From NCBI RefSeq assembly GCF_008831285.2, contig NC_045150.1, positions 16,799,362 through 16,863,361 on the forward strand: 64,000 nt of DNA, in the 5' to 3' direction. This stretch comes from Nymphaea colorata. Taxonomy: Eukaryota > Streptophyta > Magnoliopsida > Nymphaeales > Nymphaeaceae. Position numbers and translations under genes: made by a program. The number at the start of each line of letters is the position of its first letter. Positions within the stretch are counted from its first letter, which is position 1. Positions 12,198-25,800 of this stretch are shown in pieces. The notes below the pieces were generated by a model. That model did not search any database. It saw only the letters and a program-made list of their open reading frames with translations, and was not told the DNA's origin.

Positions 12198-12760
12198 TAA
12201 AGAGTCATGACCGACTCTTTTGGAAGAGTTGAAAAGACTCAAAAGGCTCTGAGCCTCCCTTTTTAAACGTGGTGAATGTAATGATTGGGAAAAAAAAATA
12301 TATGTAGAATTTGGTGGATTCATCGACCACCTACTAGTCCTCCCTATAAATAGGAGTGACTGGCCATTTTGTAAAGCATCAAAAAAATTCAAGTTGAGTG
12401 ATGTTGTGTGCTCACTTCGTGAACTGTTTTCAAGTGTGTGCTCAAATGCAAGGGCATTGGGTGCTTGGATATTAGTCCATCACTATGTGAGCTTGTTGAG
12501 GTGAGTTCTTATGTCTCCTCTTTTGTAAATTTCATTTTAACAATCACTAGAAGTGTATTATTTAAAGTCTCCTTGGTGCATACTTTACATCGTTGCTTAG
12601 TTAAGTTCACTTTGTGAACTTCGTTGGCTTGGTTAATGAGTTTTTACAAAGTCAACTCTGTCAAGTTTATTATTGATAATGATTTTGGATGTCGAGACTC
12701 TGCTGGTTTTTCTCTACGTAAATAATTCAGATTTGGATTTAAGTTATATCTAGGGCCCAC
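12198..12760 (+). repeat. Probable 5' LTR of a plus-strand copia fragment
   Basis: An LTR-like stretch starting near TGTAAAGAGTC, with a good TATA box CCTATAAATAGG at about 12350. It is followed at about 12777 by TGGTTCCAGAGC, a mutated form of the plant copia PBS. The end points are approximate because no second LTR was found. The gag remnant that follows supports the call. Confidence 0.45.
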
Positions 12761-12844
12761 ATTTTATCTTATAATTGGTTCCAGAGCGAGGTTCAATCTA
12801 AGGGTCAATTTATTAGTTTATTGGGCTAACTTTATTCTAAAATT

Positions 12845-13640
12845 ATGGCAGCATTAATGGTTGCACTAAATAATATTGAAAAGCTTAAGAATAGCAATTA
12901 TTGCTATTGGAAATCTTGCATGGAGTCATATTTTTTAGGACAGGAATTATGAGATATAGTATTTGGATTAGACACAAATATTCCTATCGACAAGGAAGCT
13001 GAAAAGAAATGGATGATCAAAGCAGAGAAAACTCTATTCGCAATTATGGTATCAATTGAGAAGAAATTATTAGAGCATATACGTGATGCCAAGACTTCTA
13101 AAGAAGCATGAGATGCATTTGCAATGCTATTTTTTCGAGCTAATGACACCCATCTACAACTATTAGAAATTAAGTTAGCTACATTAACTCAGGGAACGTG
13201 TTGATAGTAGAATATTTTATGGAGGTTAAACACATTTATAGAGATTTCTCAAATTGACCCTGATTCTAAGATTAGTGAGGCCCATATATGGACAATTCTT
13301 GTTCGTGGACTCCAGAATTTAGTAGTTTTATAATTGGTGTCTAAGTGATCAATTCAACTAACTTTATTGGAGTTAGAGAATCTTTTGATCAATCAAGAAA
13401 TATTTGCAAAGAAAATGGTTGGGTGTTTACTCATAGTAAATAATGAGAAAGCTTTGTTTAGTCAGTGTTAAAAATCACAATGGACTAAGCCAGTCATGGT
13501 CTTCAAGTAGGAACATTGACGAAAAGAAAAAAGAAAAATATAAAAAAAAAAGAGAAACTGCACAACATTGGAGACCAAAGAAGAAGTATTTTAGATGTGA
13601 AAAATTAGGTCATTTTGCTCGTGATCGTAGAGTCAAATAG
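12845..13640 (+). pseudogene. Decayed copia gag remnant
   Basis: From the ATG at 12845 a frame reads MAALMVALNNIEKLKNSNYC, then a copia-type gag core (YWKSCMESYFLGQ, EKKWMIKAEKTLFAIM, LLEIKLATLTQGT). It is broken by in-frame stops (for example after GQEL and in SKEA*DAF) and by frameshifts. A degenerate CCHC knuckle, YFRCEKLGHFARDR, lies at about 13588-13630; its first cysteine is lost. No protease, integrase or RT follows. It is unrelated in orientation to the neighbouring minus-strand fragment, so this is a separate insertion. Confidence 0.75.
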
Positions 13641-16600
13641 ATGAAAGAAATGCAGTCACTATAAGTAAACAACATGGGAGAACTAATGAGGCTGTACAGA
13701 AAAGTTCATTTTTGTACTCAATTTTGAGCAAAAATAAAAACAAACAATTGTTTCTTAAAATTCTATTGTTTTGGAAAAATAGTCTTGGATCCTTAACTAG
13801 CCTTTGCTATACCAAGATCAATGGTATTAGCTCTTGTTAAGTTCAACCAGGGTTTGGGGCTCTCAATTTCTCTTTGTTCACCTATCGATATACCGGAGAC
13901 TGTTGTCTATTTCAGTACTAAAAGAAAGATTTTTCAATCCAATTGGTTGGTCCAGTTGTACCAGTTGTAAGGTCATATCTTAGAATGGGTCATTGAAGTA
14001 GCCCGACAACATGATGCCCAAGACTTGATAGCTATGGGGGGTTTTTGAAAACTTGAACACAGAAATAGATGCCTATATACATTCATGTAAGAGATAAGTT
14101 TTGAAACTTTAGAGAACAAAACATTGACCTCATACAATCCCTAGATTAAGAAATTGAGAATCATCTATTTCTATGTTCATGAAGGTTTAATGCATAGAAT
14201 CATGCATAATGCTGGTAGGTGTGATCATGAATGAATCATGCAATTGAGATCTTACATTTGAAAATAACTTGTGCTTGAGAAACTAGACAAATGATGATGG
14301 CTCCCACTATGTATGCCATTAATTTGCACTTTGATCTTATTGTGATGTGTGTACAAAGGAAAACCATGGGCAAAGTAGAAAAATTTAGGTTTTGTTGGCA
14401 AATATATTTTAAGATAAAGGGACTAACCCATCGGTATGATAGTTGACCATTCCTGCCACCATTAATATGGGTAATCGATTCAAAGTCTATATTTTCTCAA
14501 GCTTGACCAGTTCTTTTTTCTACATGCATGTGCAGAGATTGGATTTTGAATTTTGGAGTTCATTTTGAACAAGACTTGTAATTGACAATATCTTTGTGTT
14601 TTGGAAATTGTAAGAATGAGAAATTGTATGGGGTTTTTTTGAATTAATCCTCAAAATTGAACTTTGATTTGGTCTAAAATTTGGAGTTTGAGAAATGAGA
14701 ATTTTGATCTCCTAAACTTTGACAAGGAGCTTGACAAGGTCTTTTTTCTACATGCATGTGCAAAGATTGGATTTTAAATTTTGGAATTCATTTAGAACAA
14801 GACTTGGATTTGATTGAGAATATCTCTGTGTTTTGGATATTGGGAGAAAGAGAAATTGTTTGAGAATGTTTGAATTAATCCCGGAAATTAAACTTTGATT
14901 TCATCCAAAAATTGGAGTCTAGGAAATTGAGAATTTTAGCCTTGGATGGAAGATGGAAATTTTAAATAGAATTAGGATTTCAAGATGGATTTTTTAATAT
15001 AATTGCAATTTGAAATCAGATTTTTGAAATAGGATTGGGGACTGAGATTGAGATGTTGAATTGAAAATTGAAGGTTTGAGTGAGACTTTGGATTTGGACT
15101 TGAAAATTCTTGGAACTTAATTTTGAAACCAAATGTTGGTTTTAGAAAAATTGGATTTTAATTGTTGAAATCTAGAATGTTTTGGAACTTAAGGATTGAA
15201 ATTTCTAAGCTCGGAATTGCCGGAAATCAACCGACATCTTGAGGTTTTGAACTTAGTTTTTTGGAAGACTTGGGAAAACTTGATCTCATTTGATCGGCGA
15301 AATTGGAAAATTGGAAATTGGGATTTTAATCGTAGTTTTGGAAAATTGTCTTGATTTGAGAAACTTGATTTTGGAACTTTTGACCAAAATCGTGAAAATT
15401 TGTTTGATTTGGGTTTGATTTTAGGGAAAATTCAATCATGGATTTGAAATTGATTTTGAAAATGTAGGTTATACAACCATTTTGGAAATATAATGTTTTC
15501 GTATTAAAATAAATGAGGAGTTCAAGTTTTTGTCACAATATGACTTGGTCGCGGTAGCGACTCCGACTTGACTCATTTAGATTTTGCAAAAGCAAATGAA
15601 TGCATTGGTGGAGTGTGTACAAGAATGCATGCATAAAATAAACTACATATACATTCATACTTCGCTCTATTTCACTTCATGCATAATTTTAATCGGATCT
15701 CATATAGGTATAGGCCCATCTTGTATGTGGGAAATGTAGGACGTCTCCAACCGTTTTCTTGATGTAGAAGAGGCTATTGGAGACAATGTTCATGGGCTTA
15801 AGTTTTGGTTTTGAAAATGTGATTTCAAGACGAATTTTGATTAGAGCATTGGTGAATATGAGTTTGAGTGATCAAGGCCCATCGTTTGGAAACTTGGGGA
15901 TTGTGATTTTTTTTTTTTATGGGAAAAATCACATTTGTGAGTTCCTCTAGAGTACTGGTTTAGAAATGAGATTTGGCTTTGACAAGTTGATTTCAGCTTG
16001 TATTTGGCATGAAATGTAGGAAAAAACAGGTTTCTTAAATCAAGGACCCATTGTTTGAAAGTTCTAGGAATTGGATCTAGCGAAATTTTCCAAGTTTCTC
16101 TATATTGTTGTTTTTGGAAAACCAAATTTAAGTTGAAAATGGATAGAAAACAGCTCTGGTATTGGTTTTGAAAACGATTGACTATTTGAAAATGGATGTT
16201 CTCGAACAAGTTTGGTGAGAATCGAATTTCTCTAGTAGTTTTGGATTTGACCAAAATGTTTATTTTGGATCTAGGGTTTTCTTTTGAAACCCAACTAGAT
16301 ATTTTTCTAATTGTTGATTTTCAAAATCATAGAGATTTCTGAAAATTTCAGAAACGAGATACTTTGAAGTGCGCTGATCTTGCTTGGCTTATTCCATTTT
16401 AAGATGGACCATATTCATGGATTGAGTAGATCCCATGTTTTATGGAACTGTTTTGGTAATGTTGTTAGATCCAATCCATGGTGCATTCAAAAGAACTTTG
16501 ATGCTTTGTTCCGCTCTCACTCTTTGCATTCATTTATTCAATCACATAGATGAAAGGATGATATTCTTGCCCAAACCATGGTGGTATTTCTCTTATATTG

Positions 16601-17188
16601 CACGATTGAGACTTCTTCAAATCAGATTTGAGAACCACTTTTTTTTTTTTTGTTGAAAACAGAATTTTAGCTCAAATGGGTTAGGATGATCAAGGGAATG
16701 CATGCACACATGCATTAGCATGTAGATTTTCTTCGTATCAACCCAGCTGGACATCATTCTCAGTTTTTTAAAATAAAAGAAACCCTCGATTTGTTTGTCA
16801 GTTCCATTCATCATTTACATGAAGAGGCAAACATAGAACATCCACCATTTCCAGTAATGAAACGCTTGAAAAAATGCCACAAATCATGAGAATTAGAATG
16901 AGAAAAATCATACATAAAAGTCACTGTTTTTTAACAGCAAGAGAAATGCCATTTTGGGTTAGGTAGCTCGGTGAAGACCTCAAACTATGGGACTAGTTAA
17001 GGTCTAGATCACGGTAATGAATCACCAATTTGGTAAGCTGATAATTAACTTGCTAGTTTTAATTGATTAGCAAATATGAAACCCATTGATTTGGGCGTTA
17101 GAGCGTTGAAAACCAAGGGTATTTGAACCATGGTTTTTAACTTGGTAGAAAGAAGCAACGATTTCACCAAGGCCGCTGCAAAGCAAGC
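13641..17188. other. Gene-free AT-rich repeat debris
   Basis: Long TTTTGGAAATTGG-like low-complexity runs from about 14500 to 16400 give only spurious frames. A tandem duplication is listed separately. I see no transposon termini and no protein similarity. The composition suggests non-coding or LTR parts of old retroelements. Confidence 0.45.
14501..14945. repeat. Diverged tandem duplication, period 228 bp
   Basis: The block beginning GCTTGACC at 14501 (with CTTTTTTCTACATGCATGTG) recurs at 14729, keeping order and spacing through TTGAATTAATCC and the TTTGGAGT block. The copies differ at many scattered sites, so the duplication is old. Confidence 0.75.
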
Positions 17189-17196
17189 CATGGCAG

Positions 17197-17396
17197 CAGT
17201 AGCGGAGCTAGAAAAAATCGCTGGAGGGACACTTGTTTAAAAATACTCATTCAAAAATATTTCAAATTTGGTAGGGCACTTACTATATAATGATAAATAT
17301 TTAAGATTCTCATTCAAAAATAAATAACTTTTAAGAGATTGGTGTGGGCAACTGTCAACAACTGCCCACACCAGTTACAATGTGGCTATGCCACTG
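17197..17396. mobile_element. 200-bp hAT-like MITE
   Basis: The element starts CAGTAGCGGAGCTAG and ends GTGGCTATGCCACTG. The end, reverse-complemented, is CAGTGGCATAGCCAC, giving imperfect terminal inverted repeats that open with CA. A perfect 8-bp target duplication, CATGGCAG, flanks it at 17189-17196 and 17397-17404. An internal palindrome (GGTGTGGGCA ... TGCCCACACC) lies near 17341-17372. No coding capacity. The 8-bp duplication and CA ends fit the hAT superfamily. Confidence 0.85.
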
Positions 17397-17404
17397 CATG
17401 GCAG

Positions 17405-19800
17405 AGTCAGTCTAACCGCTTCAGCAGCCAGCCGCTTTGTGGCTGCCAAACGAGGACAGATCCTCATTTTTTTAAAAAAAAACTTTAGACATGCATGACA
17501 ATATAATTAATTATACATGCAAGCAAGTTAGAGAGGTAGCTGACCTGATTTGCTAGAAAAACTGAGGCGAAGACGGGCTGGAATAAAGCAGAACAGGGTT
17601 GCCGAGCTGGACTTGAGCTGAGATTGGCTCGAGCAAGGGTTGGCTACTGGCCAGGGAGATGAATCAAGCCTGTCTTGGTGGGGTTTGATTTGAGGACACC
17701 TTAAGCAAGCAGCTATGCTGTGGACTCAACCAGCCTGGGAGGCGTTGTTGCTGGTGAAGCCTTGAGCAAACCGCTGGCTGGAGCATAACATTGCTTGATT
17801 GAAAACCGGTTGGGCTGAGGTACTCGAGCGCGCCTTGGTGGGAGTGAGCATCTCAAGGTAGGGCCCGCTCAATTTTGTTTTTCATTTACATGTAAAATTT
17901 AAAATAAATTACTTGTTTTATATAAAAAATTTAAAAAATAATATTTCGAGTTAAAATTTAGAAACTTTAATTTGATCTCATGATCAAAAAAATTCTAGTC
18001 TCCTCCCTAAAGTTTGGTAGCCTGACCAAGCTTGGAGGTGACGCCCTTGGGCCGGTGGAGAGCTCCAAAGGTGGAGCCAAGGTGTCTACCTTAATTTTTT
18101 TAAAAAAATTTATATCTAAATTTTAGAAAATTTCACTTGTTTTTTATTTTATATTTTAAAGAATAATATTTCGGTTCTAAAAAATTTAGAAACTTTAATT
18201 AAGCCCCTAATTTTTAAAAACTAAATCAGCTTTCTTGAAATTGGAAATAAGGAGAGGCAAGTTTTTTTTTTTTTTTTTTTGACTTTTTCTCTTGATTTTT
18301 CTGAAATTCCAAGTAAGGGTTGAAGGAGAACATATTCTTCGAATGCCTCCTCAGTTTTTCTTTCGAAAAACTGATTAGTTAATTTAATCTTTTTTAATAG
18401 AGTTTATTAGTCTAGATCATTGTCGATTTAGCCTTGAGCATTTTATCTTGGCGCATCGAGAATAAAAGAGCATTTTCGCTCGTTTTAATTTAGAGTGAAT
18501 TAGTTCGATTGGGTTTGGTCCAACCTAATTCCAAATTGAAATTCTTGTGAATTGATCTCTTATTTTTATTTATTTTTGTAGGAAAATTGAGGAAATCTTC
18601 GCTCTTGGCAATCCATTTCTAGATTTTTCACGAAAAAGAATAAAGAGTGAGAGAGAGAGAGAGAGAGTTACGCCAATTTATTTCCTCTCTTCATGTTGGA
18701 ATAAGAATTTTAATTCTCACTAACCAAAATTTTAGTCTTGATTGAAAATTTTAGATTAATTTGGATGGATTTCAAACTTTATCTCAAAATTTTGCTTCAA
18801 TTTTATCACAAATCCTCATTTTTGAAATTTACTATTGTATTTTACAAGTGGTTTCTAGACTTGGATTTAGGATTGGGTTGGGCAGATATGGAATCCAGTC
18901 GAAGAATTTTCTTGAAATTTTTCAAAATTGACATTTGTAAAAACTTGAAAAAAATTAGGTTGTAAACATGCATCTACTGTGAAATTTATAGCAATAAATA
19001 GTTATTAGAAAAAAAAATATCCAACAATTAAATAAAGTTACATAGCTAAAAAAACAGTTCTTTATATTGCACTTAAGAATGGTTTTTGGTGCTTTTAATA
19101 ATAGATTTTAGTAAAATGACGATAGTCAACTTCTAGCATATCTTACTCATTATATATATTTTTGAAAATTCAAACATGTGGATGCTAGATGCTTAAAGAG
19201 TAGAAAAACTTAATATAAACAATTATTTATGATGTAATAATAGTTTATAATAATTTTACCAAGCAGTAAACCTTTCTGCAAACTCTTCATCATATTTTAC
19301 ATTAAAGAAAGAAACACAAACACAGTGTCCGATGGGGTCGAGTGGCTTTTCTTTTAATAAAAATTGTAAGTGTTTGAGGTGAACTTTTATTGACTTGAAA
19401 AGCAAAAAATATAGAAAAGCACAGAAATTTATAAATAATCTTAAAAAAATTCAACTAATATTTGTATCTTTTTAAATTAACCAAAACTCAATTTAAGCCT
19501 TCATTTGGCAGTTTGAGTGGAAAGACAGAAAAGCTGTTATCAGAAAATCAGAAAAGACAATCCTTTCATTGAAATTAATGGAAAAAAATTAGGCTAAAAA
19601 AACAAAAATGTCCCTCGTTCGTTCCCGATGAAAGATTGAGTCGACGCCGTAAATGCAAAACTCGGGGTTTTGAGTTTTGACTTTGGCCTCAGAAGACAGG
19701 CCTCCGAAGTCTGCCCATGTTTTCTTCCACCCGAAGCAGTTGAGAGAGAATTTGAGGCGGTCACCGAGAGAAGAAATACGGTTCATGAACGGTGGTGATC
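17405..19800. other. Intergenic DNA upstream of the UBA gene, with a repeated AT-rich module
   Basis: A GC-richer patch (17530-17870) precedes two related AT-rich modules at about 17885-17985 and 18108-18213, sharing ATAATATTTCG and TTTAGAAACTTTAATT. A poly-T run lies at 18261-18280 and a GA run at about 18648-18668. No gene is supported. The last 150 bp are probably the promoter of the downstream gene, but I see no clear TATA box. Confidence 0.45.
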
Positions 19801-19888
19801 ATTCTTAGTTCCGAGCAGAAAAGTGGGTAGTCGAGTGGGGGAAGTCAATCTCAGGCAGCGATCGAGTTCATTCTCGATTTCAGGAGCC

Positions 19889-22800
19889 ATGGCTTACGAT
19901 TTCCGCAAGAATGGACCTCCGTATGATCCCTACAGAGCCACGCCTAGCGGCGGCCATCCTGCCCAATCTTTCTATCCGCGAATTGGTCAGCATCCCGGCC
20001 CGCCTATTGGCCGGGCACCTCCCGTTCCTGCTCCCGTCCCGGTTTCTTCGGCAACCCCATGTAAGTCCTTTTTCTTTTGTTTGTGCGTTGGTGTTCTTCC
20101 CTTGTGTTTTTTGCTGTGTGGTGGATGAGTATTTGTGGGCTATCTGTTTTTTTGTGAGGAATTTGGTTTTTGTGCATTTGGTGGCTGATCTCTTGGTATT
20201 TGTTGCTGTCTGCGCGAAAATTTTCTGTGATTGGTGGCTGATCTCTTGGTATTTTTTTTATGAAGCATGAGGTTGGTGTCCTCGCATCCTAATTCTATAT
20301 GAGGGTTGAGAAAACCCGTTGATTTCTCCTAGAGAAATTTGTTCATTATTGTTAATTTTAAATAGAATTAAGATTTCACAATTCGTGGGTTTGTTCTTAA
20401 GGTTTTTATATACTTATTTTAGTTTCGTTTTTTTCCTTTTCTCTTGGCCATCTCTTAATTTGTTACGTGTTACTCCCTAGTATCATGATAAGTTGATGGA
20501 GTTGGTTTTGCAGTTTGCAGTACAATCTTGATCGTTGCAGTAGAAACGAGAATAGTCCTGGCTTTTTGTGTTACTTTATAATCAGTTTATATGCTTGGAT
20601 TTCTGTCTAGAGATGTTCCTTCTCCCCATTGAAGTCCCACATAATAATCCACGTGGGAGATTGTTTCGTGTGATTTTCTTTGTTTCTAGATTGCCTCTCA
20701 TTGTATTGATCATTTTTACTGTTTGGTGACAGAACTGGTGATGATTGTATCATATTGTTCTAGGATGCTGTTATCATTCTTTTCCTTTTGCCACTCCTTT
20801 ACAAGATTTTCTTGAGTGTGAGATACTGTACATGTCGACCTAAATCGTTAATCATTCAATATTCTCCGAGTCATTAGGTAAGCTAGAAGATGTTAGTATG
20901 TGACACTTCCAAGTACGGAGGATGGGTAGTTATTTTGTGCTGTCTGTTATCGGCATAAGATAGCATAGCATGTACTTGTACAACGAAGGAGTATTTTTTT
21001 CAATCTCCGGCTAATTATTAAACCTGTACCAAATTGATGATAGTAGAGGTGTCTAACAAAAGGTGAGTGCGGATAGAAGAGTCCTGAAATTGATGGAGTG
21101 TTAGTAGTTGTTATGCATCTTCATTTCTTTGTCTATGTTTATGTCTATGCAAGTGCATTGCAATCAGCAAATAAAGTCTTGAAAGTTTTTCTCATTTTTA
21201 TTCTATATAAAACCCCACTTTGTTACTTGCTCTTTATAAAAAAAGCGTCTTTATCTGCTTGTGGTCAAAGTATGTGAGGTTTCTCTCGTTCTGTTTCTTT
21301 CATTGCTTGAAGTCATACCAGACCAGTGGTTGAACATACCACCCTCTTTTTTTCATTTTTCCGAAGCAGTTTCAAGGAACATAGTAGGTGAATTATATAC
21401 CACTGGAGTTCCTTGAGATGATTCCAGACAAGCTAAGAGCCTAAGACAAAAGCATGCTGGGGACTGAGGAACGGAGAATTAGAGTGTTTTGATCGGGCAA
21501 CATAATATCAAGAACTTCTCATTTCCTTTTCCTATTTGTTTGTCATCTTCATTGTTAATTTCTTTTCTGTGTTCATTTTGTTGAATGATTGTTATAGAAT
21601 TGGATACCTTCTATTTTTTGGCCATCTACGATATCTTTGTCCTCTTTATTTTTTGTGTTTTCTCTTGTGGCATGATGCTTATCTAGCTTTTCTTGTTTTT
21701 GGCCATCTATTGGATGTTTGCATCCTTTTCTTCTGCAAGTGTTCTTGTTGTGGTGCTTGTATTAGGTTAGGGATATATCTTCTTTTACTTTTCTGCTATC
21801 TAATTCATATTCTTTACACTGTGAAAACTTTGTTTATTGTTAGCCCTTATTCAGATTTAGAAATTAGTTATAACATGTTAAATGGAAGTCCTTTTGAATC
21901 TCAAATAATTAGTAAAAGTCACGATTGAAATCTAACACTTGAGATTCTACAATTTAAAATCATACATCTAGTTATGTTTCTATGTTGCTGTTGATCATTA
22001 CTGGACATGATTCGATTCTCGACATAAATGCACATATAAAATTTCTTTACAGAATTAATTTATAGGAATTTTTCATGGGTTTTTTTAAGGATATTGGGAA
22101 ACAAGTGCGTTCAATTGAATAGCATTCTTAGTGTGTTATTTTTTATGTGCTTTCATTTTTAAGTTTGACATAAAATTGTCCTTAGGCATTCAAGCTTGAC
22201 CACTCAGATGATGACCATAATTGTGAATTGCTATGGTTCTAATATTTTATTCCCTCTTCTTTCAGCAGGATTGGGCATCAGGGTTGCAATAAAGCCAGAA
22301 TATCGAATATCACCACTAGTAAAATTTTCATCTGATCTTCATTTTTTCGAATTATGCAGCATTTTGGAACCAACTGCATTCTTGAAAGCATTATTGGCCA
22401 TTTATTTATCCAGTGTCATTCACTGTGCTCCTCCATGGCATCACTACAATGCTTTCAGTTGCCTTGATGAATCACAAATTACCATATGAAGGATGTTGTG
22501 GCTGGTTTTTGTTTTGTCTACAAATATTTTTGGTCCATGTCTTTTCTCATATTACATTGAATTTCCTGATTGGGCAGCCAGAATTGTCACCACAAATGGC
22601 TGAAATCCCAAGGAGCACGTTTCAGTTTGATTTTGACTTGGAGAGAAAAATATTAGCAGAGGCAGAGAAAGATGGCCAGAACTGGAGCAGTATGGTCGTG
22701 GAAAATGAACCAACATCCAGGACTCCAGAGACTAGTTCTCTAGTAAGATTTCTTTCCCTGCACTAGTATTTATCTATACTTGTTGTTCTGACTGAAGAGG

Positions 22801-25800
22801 AGAGAAAGTAAATACTGATGTTTGATGATGCCTTATTGGTAAATAGTAGAAGTGAGATGCCTGTGCATACTTCATCAGAACAAGAATGTGTACATATGGA
22901 CCATGTCTTAGTACCTGATCAACCTTCTTTAGTTTCTTTTTCTCTTGTGCATACGTTTTGAAAGCACTTTTCTAAGATTCTGCTTTTATCATTTGTATCT
23001 GACAGAATATACTTTGGCAATGTTCTGAACTCTTGTTATCTCATTTGAACATAAAATGTATCTTGGTGCCTGATTAATCCTCTTCAGATATACTTCTTTA
23101 TGCATATTCTTATAAATGGTTGCCCAGGATTCTGCTTTGTATCTAAGGCTGGACATTGGGACCGGCCGATCTCGACAAAGCCGGGTTCAGGCTGGCACAA
23201 AGCCCTTGCCGGGGGCCCATGCCCGGCCCGCTTAGTTATCGGACTGGGCCCGATCGTCAACCTGCCCATCTTGTATCCAATTTGATGTCCATCCTTATTT
23301 GGAACCCTTAACATTTTATATTTTAATATCTGACACACCCTTCGCAATGTGCCAAAAGTTTCTAGGGGTGCCATCAGCGCGACAAGAAGAGTTTCTAAGA
23401 GAGGCTCTGGTGATGCGCCAAGAGTTCCTAAGCATCATGCCGATGAAGATAGATAGAGAGAGAGAGAGATGACAAAATAAAAAATATGAACAAACGAGTT
23501 ATATAAATACCAAGCCGAATTGTCAAATAACCAGCCCAAGCATCGTGGGCCGGTACCCAAACTACCCATCTGGTACCCGTCCCCGTTGCCCACCCTTAGA
23601 CGTATCTAACAAGGAATACTTTTGCAATGTCCTTGGCTTGTTGCTAAACTAACATTTTGTCTGCTTGACAATCAACCAATCAGCCTACGGAGTGGTCTTG
23701 CAACTTGGCCTTGGTCTCAAGTTCACTAGGACCTAGTCTACTAGTCCACCGACCAGGTCAACTAAGTCGCTGAGGACTAATTTGCTGATGGATTGGCGAG
23801 TAATTTGGGCTTATATGCTTTACACTTGGTCAGTAGTTTTAGTTTTTTAACCTTTTAAGTAGGACAGTTTTAGTAAGTTAAAAGGAAAGACCTGTAATAA
23901 GAGTCTAGAACACGGATGTCGACTATCAAACTCAATGGTTGCCCCTCACAAGCCACCACCTGCCTGAATGAGGGTGTTTTACCTTTTGGTAAAGATAACT
24001 TTTACCTTCGGAACTTTTGTCCTTATGGGGGGTGTTGTCACTTTTCTTGTCTCTTGGTTGTTTCAGTCATTTTGGTATCTGTAGAAACACGAACCACAAA
24101 GAGAGAGTAGAGAACGAACACACAATATACGTGGAAAACCTCAGAAAGAGGTGAAAAACCACGGGGAAGCTCTGACCTAGGGGCTCACCGCAACCCTAGG
24201 AGAGAGAAAATTATATTTCACACACTCAACACTTAAACATAAGTGACAATATAAAGAGGGAGAGAGGAGAAGCCGCCTAGGGTACTGAGCCCCCCTCGGT
24301 ACCCGCGCCCCATAGAACTGGGTCCAGATATGGACCCGGTTCCCACAACAACATATTCTAACACTCCCCCTCAAGCTTGGCATACATGTCAAACATGCCA
24401 AGCTTGCTAACATTCTTTTCGAATGAAGAAGTACAAAGCCCTTTAGTTAGGACGTCTGCAATTTGATCTTCAGACTTCATATATGGCAGAATCAGCTCCT
24501 TTGAGTCAATGCGTTCCCGGATAAAATGACGGTCAATCTCCACATGTTTGGTCCTGTCATGGAGAACTGGATTATTGGCAAGATTAATCGCAGACTTGTT
24601 GTCACAGTACATCTTCATTTTATCTCCCAGTTCCACACCGATATCAGTCAAAAGAATCTTCAGCCACAGCATCTCTGTAACCCCCATTGCAACAGCCCTG
24701 TACTCAGCCTCAGCACTAGACCTCGAACATACTTCTTGCCTCTTACTTCTCCAAACAACTAGGTTACCTCCAAGAAAGATACAATACCCTGTAGTGGACC
24801 TCCTTGTGTCAGTGCAACCTGCCCAATCTGCATCTGAGTAGCCCTCAATAGTAAGTTTGTCTTGTCGAGTATACAACAGTCCTTTTCCTGGGTCATTCTT
24901 TAGATATCCCAACACTCTTTCTGCACTCTTCCAGTGACAATCCGTGGGAGCATGCATAAATTGTCTTAGCACATTTACCGCATACGTGATATCAGGGCGA
25001 GTTAGAGTAAGATAGATAAGCTTACCGACTAGCCTCTGATATCGCCCTTTTCCTTCCTCATCCAGAATAGTGCCCGTCTTGATACTTATCTTAGTCCCCG
25101 ACTCCATAGGAGTAAGATAGGGCCTACAACCAAGTTTACCTGTCTCCTTTAGTAAGTCAAGAGTGTACTTCCTTTGATTCATAACCAGCCTTGTCTCTGA
25201 TCGAGCAATCTCTATCCCCAGAAAGTATCTCAGCTTACCCAGATCCTTGAGGTCGAATTCTTTAGTTAATCTCTCCTTCATCTTTCTGTTTTCTTCTTCA
25301 TCACTGCCAGTGACAATCATATCATCAACGTAGACAAAGAGAAGACTCATCAGACCATCTCTCTGCTTTATGAACAGGGTATGATCTCCATTTCCTTGCT
25401 TGTACCCAGTAGACTTCATAACGATCCTTAGTCTCTCAAACCAAGCTCTAGGCGACTGCTTCAAGCCATACAAAGCTTTCTTGAGGTGACAACATTTTCC
25501 CTCTTGAACATACCTGGGAGGCATGCTCATATAGACTTCTTCCTCCAGATGGCCGTTCAAGAACGCATTTTTAACATCAAGCTGGTCCATGCGCCACTTC
25601 CTGTGCACAGCAAGAGCAAGAATAACCCTCACGATCTTCAACTTAGCAACAGGGGCAAAGGTCTCAAGATAGTCGATCCCATACTTCTGGCTGAACCCCT
25701 TTGCAACCAGACGAGCTTTATATCGATCTACAGTGCCATCAGGTTTGTACTTCACGTTGTAAACCCACTTAGAGCCAACTAAGTGTGTCCCTTTAGGGAT

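Noticed and set aside
13850-14060. Possible further pol sequence after the plus-strand copia gag remnant
   Set aside because: I could not find protease, integrase or RT motifs in any frame, so the fragment is ended at the knuckle.
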